This document shows positions 40,220-47,791 of a DNA stretch of 64,000 nt, piece after piece. The DNA is taken from NCBI GenBank assembly GCA_003265435.1, contig NOXC01000010.1:96889-160888 (forward strand). The letters are read 5' to 3'. The stretch is from Cellvibrionaceae bacterium AOL6. GTDB taxonomy: Bacteria > Pseudomonadota > Gammaproteobacteria > Pseudomonadales > Cellvibrionaceae. The notes beneath the pieces were generated by a model that was not told the origin of the DNA, did no database searches, and worked only from the letters and a program-made list of their open reading frames with translations. Within the stretch, counting starts at the first letter, position 1, and each line of letters opens with the position of its first letter. The position numbers and the translations under genes were made by a program.

Positions 40220-41884
40220 CTATTGTGTGAGGTGGCCCGCAAGTCTCAGCGCAAGCCCGCCAAGTGAACGCACTGGATTTGCGGCCGTGCTGATGGGCAT
40301 CACAGACATGTCACAGGCATAAATTCCCTCGCTACCGTGTATTTTCAAATTCTCGTCGACCACGGCGTCGTGATTGAAAGACGCGAGCCTGTGGCTCTTC
40401 CACGGCATACGGAGTGTGCCACATGCATGATGTACCGTCCCCCAACCGAAGGGCCATTGCTGACCATGGCCGCCACCGTAGTCACCATTTAATCGCTCAA
40501 CTGCATTAAACTCCGAAAACACGCGGTCTCGTGTGGTATTGAGTAAATCAAAAAACGCGCCTTGCGTTTTTTGCCACCCGGCAACGGCGGGGAAGCGGGC
40601 ATTCAGCAAATCGTCGAGGTAGGCAAAGCGCTTGAATTGAATGGCGGGCCGGTATGCGTCGAAGGCGTGTGAGTGGATGCCATTACTGTCATCGAGACAA
40701 TTTGCGAAACTGAATTTTATATCGATGCGTGATTTGCTTGTCGTATCTGGCGAGGGGTGTTCGCTGGGGTCATTGTCTCGTAAATGCCAGTATTCATGAT
40801 TTACATTCATTTCGATATTGAAAGGGAAGCGGGTATTGCCGTGAGCGTCCTGATGGCCGCGGGAATAAAAAATAATTTTGGCGTGGTCACGTCGAGTGAT
40901 GGGTATGCTGCCTAGCGATGATGCGAGTATTTGAGACTCGCCCGTGACGGGATGGTCGGTCAGACCGAATCCAACCTGCTGACGGATAGGCTCCGGCAAC
41001 TCATGGAAAATATCAGAGCGATGAATTAATTTCGAGCTCTCTGTCGCGCCTGCAGCGATCACCACTTTCAGCGCATAAAATCGGCTTGGCTGACCAGTAA
41101 CGGTGTGAGTCGTACGCACCTCATACCAGTTGTGAGGCACATGATGTATGCCCTCAACAAAGCTGTTTAATTTTAAAAAAAGACCATTGCCGTTTTGATC
41201 TGCACCCGGCGTCAGGCCCATTTGATTGACGAGAAGCTCAGCGGTATTAAATACGCCTGTGGGTTCAAACTGATAGTGTTCACTCGGGCTAGTGTCACTG
41301 TTTAAGTATGGCTGATGTAGTGCGCGCGGTGTTTCTTGAATAATAAAATCATCGTTCAGAGAGCTCGCCTGAAAATGCGAGACCAATGCCTGAGCTTTGT
41401 TGCCCATCGTCACAGATTCGTTCATTCGTTGCCCGGCAAGCGAGAGAAAGCGGCTCTCAAGTTCCGCGCGCACGCTGTCAGGAAAAAAAGCCATTTCCCA
41501 ATCTTGAGCCTGGGGAATCAAGCCAGACCAGAAGAGTGATCGCCCTCCAAACGCCATTTGTGGTTTGCCACCGATATAGTGATGACCGGTTTCATATTGA
41601 AGGAAGTTATCGACGTTGAAATGTTGAGCGAGTGCGCCGTTCGGGATTCGGCTTAAGTTGTACACGTGCGTGGGGTAGATAAATGCGCCAATATCCAAGA
41701 CGAGAATGCGTTTATGCGCACCGACCCTGTCGGCAAGCTCATCGGCAAGCATACCGCCGCCCATACCTGAGCCTATGACAATATAGTCGAAATCCGGATT
41801 GGCACCATCGTAATCGCGAATAAGCCGCGTGTGCGCCTGTGTGGTTTCGCTGACGAGGTTGGGGTAGTGGTGATGAAATGGCAT
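40220..41884 (-). CDS. GMC-family FAD oxidoreductase
   Basis: A 554-residue soluble flavoprotein of the glucose-methanol-choline oxidoreductase type. The FAD loop IVIGSGMGGGMLADEL is at about 35-50; FGGRSLFWSGLIP is the usual GGxSxxW segment for the second FAD part; the C-terminal domain has the active-site His in GTVHHACGTLRM and the terminal AANPVRSLGGLALRLAG. No signal peptide is seen. GGAGG stands six bases before ATG 41884. Members oxidise alcohols or sugars (choline, cellobiose, sorbose, cholesterol); substrate cannot be told from the sequence. Alone, convergent with the HD-GYP gene and possibly downstream of the SHOCT gene. Confidence 0.85.
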   Translation of the reverse strand: MPFHHHYPNLVSETTQAHTRLIRDYDGANPDFDYIVIGSGMGGGMLADELADRVGAHKRILVLDIGAFIYPTHVYNLSRIPNGALAQHFNVDNFLQYETGHHYIGGKPQMAFGGRSLFWSGLIPQAQDWEMAFFPDSVRAELESRFLSLAGQRMNESVTMGNKAQALVSHFQASSLNDDFIIQETPRALHQPYLNSDTSPSEHYQFEPTGVFNTAELLVNQMGLTPGADQNGNGLFLKLNSFVEGIHHVPHNWYEVRTTHTVTGQPSRFYALKVVIAAGATESSKLIHRSDIFHELPEPIRQQVGFGLTDHPVTGESQILASSLGSIPITRRDHAKIIFYSRGHQDAHGNTRFPFNIEMNVNHEYWHLRDNDPSEHPSPDTTSKSRIDIKFSFANCLDDSNGIHSHAFDAYRPAIQFKRFAYLDDLLNARFPAVAGWQKTQGAFFDLLNTTRDRVFSEFNAVERLNGDYGGGHGQQWPFGWGTVHHACGTLRMPWKSHRLASFNHDAVVDENLKIHGSEGIYACDMSVMPISTAANPVRSLGGLALRLAGHLTQ

Positions 41885-41965
41885 CGAAACCTCCCTGGCT
41901 CTATGGAGCCTGCTTCGAATTAGCGAGACTTTATTTAGAACCCCTCGCGTTCATAAATCAAGCGC

Positions 41966-42685
41966 TTAAATTCTTGCCATCAACTCACGCTTTTTACTCT
42001 CGAACTCATCCTGAGTGAGTACGCCCGCGTCTTTCAGTCGACCGAGTTGTGAGAGTAGGTCGATGATATCTTGGTTTGTTGCGTCAGGCGCTGAGGTGGG
42101 TTGAGCGACAGGTGTCGTAGAATTATCGCTGCTTTGTGTCTGTGTATGAGTCACAAGTGGAAGGGAGGAGACGTCAAAATTGCCGTATTGGCTGCTAAAG
42201 CTCAGGTTCTCATTTCCGCCCTGTTGTTGGCTGACGCCACCAATTTGATGATCCAGAGTGTCGTAGAGTGTGACCTGACCCTGCCTTTCGGTGGCGAGCC
42301 GATGGGGAAATATGGCATAGCGAGTTTGATTTTGTGCGCCACTGCTGAAAGGTTGCCCCAGCTCGGAGGGCCACCATTGTTCAGAGCCCGGTGTACCCGC
42401 GGGGATGACTGGAAACATTTGATTGTTTGCCAGCGCGGCAGACAATTCATTGCAGAGGTTGTCGACCGTCATTTTTAACCCGTGGTTAAACATGTCACCG
42501 ACCATCGTCATCCCACCGCGCATCCACTGCCCGGACCCGCCGAGTTCGGGACAATTAAATTGTGCCATGCTGCCCGCGCCATTGTTCACGGCGATCAGCA
42601 TATGGAGTACGGCATCGTAGGAAAGCTGGTAGCGCGTCGCGAGGTCGTTCACGATGGAGTTCCCGACCGGTGTCAGATTCTGCAT
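41966..42685 (-). CDS. Protein with C-terminal SHOCT domain
   Basis: A 239-residue soluble protein. Residues 1-150 are not recognised; they include GGSGQWMRGGMTMVGDMFN and several Trp/Gly-rich segments. After a Ser/Thr/Gln-rich linker (about 150-200), the last 33 residues (DIIDLLSQLGRLKDAGVLTQ and on to KKRELMARI) form a SHOCT (short C-terminal) domain, an alpha-helical oligomerisation or binding module found at protein ends. GAGAAG precedes ATG 42685. It lies 81 bases upstream of the GMC gene on the same strand, so the two may be co-transcribed. Function unknown. Confidence 0.75.
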   Translation of the reverse strand: MQNLTPVGNSIVNDLATRYQLSYDAVLHMLIAVNNGAGSMAQFNCPELGGSGQWMRGGMTMVGDMFNHGLKMTVDNLCNELSAALANNQMFPVIPAGTPGSEQWWPSELGQPFSSGAQNQTRYAIFPHRLATERQGQVTLYDTLDHQIGGVSQQQGGNENLSFSSQYGNFDVSSLPLVTHTQTQSSDNSTTPVAQPTSAPDATNQDIIDLLSQLGRLKDAGVLTQDEFESKKRELMARI

Positions 42686-42780
42686 GAGGTCTTCTCTTTT
42701 TGATGAGCCAGAAAGAGAAGACTAACAGTGAAATGTGTCCGTCCTCTTGCACACGACAATCAGGCGCCAGCCAAGCGATC

Positions 42781-43815
42781 TCAGTCGACGAAGCGCACCT
42801 TGCGCATATGGCTAAGAAATAATTTTTTCGCCGCCTTGCTATCGACCGTATCAGCGTAGCGGTTGAGTTTGACATCTTTCCACGCTCCCCGTGTATTTTG
42901 TGGCGGCAGCGCGGCGATCGTTTGTCCGATCGCAATACCTTCACTCGCAACGCGAATAGCGGCTTCGCGTGTGGAAAACAGCTCAGGCGCAACGACATAC
43001 ATTAACGCAGCCGGGTCATGCACATAGAAGCCTTCTTCAACGCCCACCGAGCGATAAAAGGCCAGATAAAATTGGCTGAAGTCACGGATGAAGCCACCGG
43101 GGACAGGATTGTCTTTCTCGAGTTTCTGAAGATCCTTGTCGCTGACAATCACTTTCGTGGTGACATCCAAGCCGATAGCGACCACATCCCAGTCGGCCTG
43201 AAAGACGACATCGGCCGCATGGGGGTCGCCAATGATATTGGCTTCCGCGACGGGTGTGACATTGCCCGGGTGCTCGAAGGCGCCACCCATAATGACGACC
43301 TGCTTTATACGTGAGGGCAGGGTGGGATCCAACTTCAGTGCCAGGGCGATATTGGTCATTCTGCCAACGGGTACTAAGGTGATTTCGCCAGGATACAGCT
43401 TGCTTTGTTGAATGATGAATTCAGCCGCAGACAGCTCGTGCGGCGCCGCATTCAGGGTATCAGGAACGGGGATATCACCCAGGCCATTACCGCCGTGCAC
43501 GAAATCGGTTGGAGGCTCGGGAGGGATTGCGAGAGGGGTATGCGCGCCTTGGGCGACCGGAATATTCAAACCTGTTCGCTGCATCAGATAGAGCGCGTTT
43601 TTGGTGCTGTTTTCTATGCTGGCGTTACCGAAGACGGTGGTAATGCCAAGTAATTCGAGTTCTGGAGAAGCGGTAGCAAACAGAATGGCCATGGCGTCAT
43701 CGATACCCACGTCGGCATCTATGATAATTTTTTCTTTTGCGAGAATGGCGTGACTGCTCGTCAACAAAATAAAAAGAAGCAGTGCACTGAAAGCATTTAA
43801 GGTGTTGCCACGCAT
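42781..43815 (-). CDS. Secreted inosine/uridine-preferring nucleoside hydrolase
   Basis: Nucleoside hydrolases cleave ribonucleosides to base and ribose with a calcium-bound active site. The 344-residue protein starts with a signal peptide (about 1-26, MRGNTLNAFSALLLFILLTS) and then the calcium motif DADVGIDDA (33-41), VFGNAS, the substrate segment VHGGNGLGD and the later VIMGGAFEHPGNVTPVAEAN and DPHAADVVF, all typical of the family. A signal peptide is unusual for the well-studied cytoplasmic enzymes and points to periplasmic scavenging of nucleosides. It is upstream of the SHOCT gene and divergent from the TonB receptor at 44541. Substrate preference cannot be read. Confidence 0.88.
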   Translation of the reverse strand: MRGNTLNAFSALLLFILLTSSHAILAKEKIIIDADVGIDDAMAILFATASPELELLGITTVFGNASIENSTKNALYLMQRTGLNIPVAQGAHTPLAIPPEPPTDFVHGGNGLGDIPVPDTLNAAPHELSAAEFIIQQSKLYPGEITLVPVGRMTNIALALKLDPTLPSRIKQVVIMGGAFEHPGNVTPVAEANIIGDPHAADVVFQADWDVVAIGLDVTTKVIVSDKDLQKLEKDNPVPGGFIRDFSQFYLAFYRSVGVEEGFYVHDPAALMYVVAPELFSTREAAIRVASEGIAIGQTIAALPPQNTRGAWKDVKLNRYADTVDSKAAKKLFLSHMRKVRFVD

Positions 43816-44198
43816 GTGTAGGGTTTCCCAGTTTTGTCTAAGTTATCGAGCTTGATAAGCAAATTCCCCGCCAGCGTTGTTAGCGTGTATTGGTTGTTTA
43901 ACCGTGGTGAATTGATATTTCTTCTTAAATTTGAATTCACTGTTTGGTGTACTTTCCTATGGTCAAAGTGACCTTTTTCTATGTCCGAATGAATCAAGCT
44001 CATTGCCTTAACGTCGCTGACGGAATAACAGTGTGCTCGAATTTTTAAGCAGCGTGCACCAGATATTGGCGAGCGCGCCCTGTTTGGCACCAAGATTTCG
44101 CACGTTTGTGCACCATAAAAAAAAGAGTCTGGTGCCAGCGACGCTTGCTCTAAGCGGGTTTAGTTCTAAATTAGCGGTACTATAGTATTAATAAAATC

Positions 44199-44229
44199 CG
44201 AGCAAGTGTGAGATTTAAACACTTGTTCA
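44199..44229. promoter_or_regulatory. Near-palindrome, possible operator
   Basis: CGAGCAAGTGT (44199-44209) and ACACTTGTTCA (44219-44229) match as inverted arms at 9 of 11 positions with a nine-base centre; the inner seven bases pair perfectly. The layout fits a dimeric regulator site in the control region of the receptor or the hydrolase, but no regulator is identified. Confidence 0.4.
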
Positions 44230-44264
44230 CATTTTTTTAACGTTTTTATGGGTCAGACAAAAAT

Positions 44265-44393
44265 ATGGTGCATGTTTTGCGAATCGCCTCACTGAGCGGA
44301 TTGGATGAAAGTGAAATGGAAGTGTTCTGGCATGCTCAGTGTCTTACGGTGAAAAAACGACGTTACCTGTTCAAAAATAAAGATAGGTGTTAG
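44265..44393 (+). pseudogene. Possible truncated Crp/Fnr-type sensor-domain fragment
   Basis: A 42-codon open frame reads MVHVLRIASLSGLDESEMEV and later KKRRYLFKNKD before a TAG. The order LSGLDESEME ... VKKRRYLFKNKD resembles the first strands of cyclic-nucleotide-binding domains (FSGLSEEELE ... YKKGEVLFREGD), where the frame would be expected to continue for 180 more residues. Here it stops, so it could be the remnant of a regulator gene, or chance. No ribosome site is evident. Confidence 0.3.
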
Positions 44394-44540
44394 CGAAGCC
44401 GCTTCGTATCGAATTCTCTATTCGAAGCGCGCGTTCCGCTTTTTCATACGGCCACTCCCAACTTGCTACAGCCACCGTCCTGCTTTTTGACATAGAAAAA
44501 TTTGGGTTGAAGCACAGATTCAAACTATTTGGAGAAATGT

Positions 44541-47408
44541 ATGAGAAAGCAAGTCCTTAAAAGTGGCCTTAGGGTAATGATCGCGTGGGCATGTTTGTCC
44601 TCGGTAGTCACAAAGGCTGATGAGACGACAGGTGCAATTAAAGGTACGTTAGCCACGGGGAGCGCGAGTGAAGCCGTGTTAGTCGACCTCAATCGAGGTC
44701 TGGAGAAAACCACTTCCATAGCCGATGATGGCAACTTCCGGTTTTCGAACCTGCAGCCGGGTGAATATATGCTGAAGGTGACAACCGCCGACGGCGTACT
44801 TGAAGAAGAGGTATCGGTTGGCATTGGCGGCACCGTGTCGGTGGTGTTAAGCAACAATATGACCGAAGAGTTGACCGTACTTGGAACGAAACGATCTGTA
44901 GTGGATATGAGCGTTGCCGAATCCGGCTTGGTAATCTCCGCAGATCAACTCGCTGAAATTCCCGTACCTCGTGACTTGAATTCAGTCGCTCTGCTGGCTC
45001 CGGGTGTGACATTGGGGGATCAATCCTTCGATGACTATGAGAGTTACGCATCCTTTTCTGGGTCATCCGTTGCAGAAAATGCGTTTTATATCAACGGATT
45101 GAATACCACGAACTTCCGTAATGGTCTTGGGTTTTCTCAGGTGCCCTTTGAGTTTTATGAAAGTATTCAAGTAAAAACGGGGGGTTATTCGGCAAAGTTT
45201 GGGCGCTCTACCGGTGGTGTGGTAAATGCCGTGTCTCGCAGTGGTAGTAATAACTTTAAAGCAGGTGCGAATGTTTACTACTCAGCCAATACTAGCACCT
45301 CCCCTGATACGAAATGGGATGAGAATTCAAAAGATGAAAGGGTAGATAAAGATTTCGATCTTTGGGTGTCTGGGGCATTGGTGCCCGATCGTGTATTTTT
45401 CTATGGTCTATATAGTCGTACCACGGAAGAGCTAGAGTACTACAAGCCGACCGAGCAAACTGCAAATTTTGACGGTTTCTCCACCGACTTCTGGGGCGTG
45501 AAGCTCGATGGCTATATCACTAGCGATCACCTGCTGAGCTTAACCGCGTTCTCGGACGAGCGTTCGGTAGAAGGTGACCAGTACAGTTATGTAGATGGCG
45601 AGACGGGCGGCCTGAGTGGAAATAGTTTTGATGAGCGAGGCGGAATTAACTGGGTTGCGACGTATGAAGGAACCTTGACGGATTGGTTGACTCTTTCTGT
45701 TTCACACGGTGAAAACGAAGCCAATCGTACGGTACAGGGCACGACCGACGCGCTTCCAGTAGTGTACTGGTATGAAGGGGGGTTTCAGACACGTGGTGAC
45801 TGGGTGAACTTCCTCGTCGAAGTAGGTGAAGATAAGCGTGAAATGAATCGGATTGATTTCTCCATCAATCTGGAAAACCACTACATTGAGTTTGGTTTCG
45901 ATCAGGAGATTAATACATCGGATGCGGCGACGATCAATTCAGGTGGCGCATATTGGCTCTTGGATCCACTGAATGAATATAACGGGTGTACCCCTACTGA
46001 GTGCCCGAGCGGAGCAAACGTGCGGTTGCGCACCTATTCCAATGGTGGTTCGTTCGAAGTGAACTCCACAGCATTTTATATCCAGGATCAATGGGATGTA
46101 ACGGATCGCGTGATGTTGGAATTGGGTATACGAAATGAAAGCTTCAAGAACCTGAACGGTGAAGGTGAGAGCTTCATTGAAATTGATAACCAGTGGGCTC
46201 CAAGAGCGTCGGTTTCCTGGGACGTAACAGGAGATGGAACACACAAACTTTTCGCGAATTATGGTCTCTATTACCTTCCCATTGCGGCAAACACCAATAT
46301 CAGAATGGCCGGCTCTGAAACCTATATCCATGATTTCTACGACTGGGATGGAGACTGCCTGAACGATGACTACACGCCCTGTAACCTCGGCGCCACGCCT
46401 TATCAAACGGACGTCTTAGGTGACGGGTCTGTACCCGATACACGAAGCTTGGTTGATCAGAACGTCGAGCCGATGTATCAGTCAGAGTTCATTCTGGGTT
46501 ATGTCTTTGAAACAGATTTCGACTGGACCTTTGGTATTAAAGGTACCTATCGTGAAATGGAAAGCGCGATCGAAGATGTGGCGATTGATGCAGCGGTTAT
46601 CGATTACTACAACACCGAAGGCAATTGGACTGTAGAGGGCGCGACGGTGGAAGAAGTGTTCTCAGGTTTCCATCAGTACGTACTGACGAACCCCGGTGCT
46701 GATATGGACGTCTATATTCCAGAAACCGACGAATTTATTTCGCTCTCTGCCGACAGTCTTGGCTATCCCGAAGCCACACGTAAATACACTGCACTTGAAT
46801 TTAGCTTTACGCGTGTCTTTGCAGACAGGTGGACCCTGGATGGTTCCTACGTTTGGTCTCATAACTGGGGTAACCACGAGGGCTATGTGAAGTCGGACAA
46901 CGGACAAACGGACGCGGGTATTACGACCAGTTTTGACCAGCCCGGCTTGACTGATGGCTCGTATGGCAATTTGCCTAACGATCGACGTCACACTTTGAAG
47001 GCTCGTGGCTTTTATGAGTTTGCGTCAGGCCTCAGATTAGGAACGGACTTTACATACCAAACAGGCCGGCCGATCAATTGTATCGGTGTGCACCCTACCG
47101 ATGAGTTTGCTCAGCAATATGGGGCAGAGTCTTTTTACTGTGACGGCGAGCTTGTACCACGTGGAACAAAAGGTACAACAGACGATATTTTCGTGTTTAA
47201 CGCGAACATCCAGTACACCTTCGAATTTGAACGCAGCGAGCTGTTGTTGTCCTTCGATGTGTTCAACTTGTTTGACAATGATGGTGTGACGGAAGTGCGT
47301 GAACTCGGAGAAACGGACGGTGGCGAGCCAGACCCCGATTATGGAGCGGCTACACGCTTTCAGGCACCGCAGGGCATCCGCTTAGGCGCGCGGTATATCT
47401 TTGATTAA
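44541..47408 (+). CDS. TonB-dependent receptor with N-terminal CarboxypepD_reg-like domain
   Basis: A 955-residue outer-membrane receptor that imports a large ligand with energy from TonB. After a signal peptide (about 1-26) come a carboxypeptidase regulatory-like beta domain (about 30-105, GAIKGTLATGSASEAVLVDL, FSNLQPGEYMLKVTTADG), a plug (about 110-235, IPVPRDLNSVALLAPGVTLG and INGLNTTNFRNGLG) and a 22-strand barrel (about 240-955) ending GARYIFD. Start ATG 44541 has TTGGAG upstream; an in-frame TTG 12 bases earlier is less good. This subfamily (Oar-like) often serves polysaccharide or peptide uptake. It directly precedes the GH16 gene, 383 bases and a terminator away, which suggests an oligosaccharide ligand. 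Confidence 0.92.
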   Translation: MRKQVLKSGLRVMIAWACLSSVVTKADETTGAIKGTLATGSASEAVLVDLNRGLEKTTSIADDGNFRFSNLQPGEYMLKVTTADGVLEEEVSVGIGGTVSVVLSNNMTEELTVLGTKRSVVDMSVAESGLVISADQLAEIPVPRDLNSVALLAPGVTLGDQSFDDYESYASFSGSSVAENAFYINGLNTTNFRNGLGFSQVPFEFYESIQVKTGGYSAKFGRSTGGVVNAVSRSGSNNFKAGANVYYSANTSTSPDTKWDENSKDERVDKDFDLWVSGALVPDRVFFYGLYSRTTEELEYYKPTEQTANFDGFSTDFWGVKLDGYITSDHLLSLTAFSDERSVEGDQYSYVDGETGGLSGNSFDERGGINWVATYEGTLTDWLTLSVSHGENEANRTVQGTTDALPVVYWYEGGFQTRGDWVNFLVEVGEDKREMNRIDFSINLENHYIEFGFDQEINTSDAATINSGGAYWLLDPLNEYNGCTPTECPSGANVRLRTYSNGGSFEVNSTAFYIQDQWDVTDRVMLELGIRNESFKNLNGEGESFIEIDNQWAPRASVSWDVTGDGTHKLFANYGLYYLPIAANTNIRMAGSETYIHDFYDWDGDCLNDDYTPCNLGATPYQTDVLGDGSVPDTRSLVDQNVEPMYQSEFILGYVFETDFDWTFGIKGTYREMESAIEDVAIDAAVIDYYNTEGNWTVEGATVEEVFSGFHQYVLTNPGADMDVYIPETDEFISLSADSLGYPEATRKYTALEFSFTRVFADRWTLDGSYVWSHNWGNHEGYVKSDNGQTDAGITTSFDQPGLTDGSYGNLPNDRRHTLKARGFYEFASGLRLGTDFTYQTGRPINCIGVHPTDEFAQQYGAESFYCDGELVPRGTKGTTDDIFVFNANIQYTFEFERSELLLSFDVFNLFDNDGVTEVRELGETDGGEPDPDYGAATRFQAPQGIRLGARYIFD

Positions 47409-47791
47409 TATCTTGTTAGCGTGAGACTCGAATGGCCGATCTTGATCGGCCATTTTTTTGAGCTCACCCACTGTTTTCTCGTGCTTTTTATGGACCCAAA
47501 TTAAAAAAATAATGCTAATTTCTGAAAACTTCCCAGTCGAGATGTGGGTCACACTTCCTATGATTCATAGGGGCAAAGGGCCGGGTTCGGGGCTGTGGCG
47601 CCTTATCTACATATTGAGTTCCCCTTAAAAGTCGGTAAGCTGCGTCCGGGAAGCAGGGATATTTTTACCCGCTCGTTAAACATAGTATGTATATAAAGAT
47701 ATGTATTGTTGTTCATTGGGGGCGAGACTCGTTCTGTACGAACAACAGTGAGATTAAATGAGTTGCATTGGGCTCGCTTAGGAGGGGAATT
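47409..47791. other. Intergenic region between TonB receptor and GH16 gene
   Basis: Begins with the receptor's terminator (47431-47457), then AT-rich sequence with no gene. GTTGTTC (47708-47714) and GAACAAC (47740-47746) form an inverted pair upstream of the GH16 start, a possible leader hairpin or operator. AGGAGGGG at about 47780 is the GH16 ribosome site. Confidence 0.55.
47431..47459 (+). terminator. Terminator after the TonB receptor
   Basis: AATGGCCGATC (47431-47441) pairs perfectly with GATCGGCCATT (47444-47454), followed by T to 47459. The GH16 gene therefore needs its own promoter. Confidence 0.92.

Larger units (their letters stand above)
43816..44540. other. Long divergent intergenic region before the TonB receptor
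   Basis: About 725 bases between the nucleoside hydrolase and the TonB receptor. It is AT-rich, contains a near-palindrome (44199-44229) and a 42-codon fragment like the start of a Crp/Fnr sensor domain (44265-44393). The rest shows no gene or clear promoter by eye. Confidence 0.6.

Noticed and set aside
41336..41619. Overlapping + strand frames inside the GMC gene
   Set aside because: Antisense shadows of a gene with clear FAD and active-site motifs.
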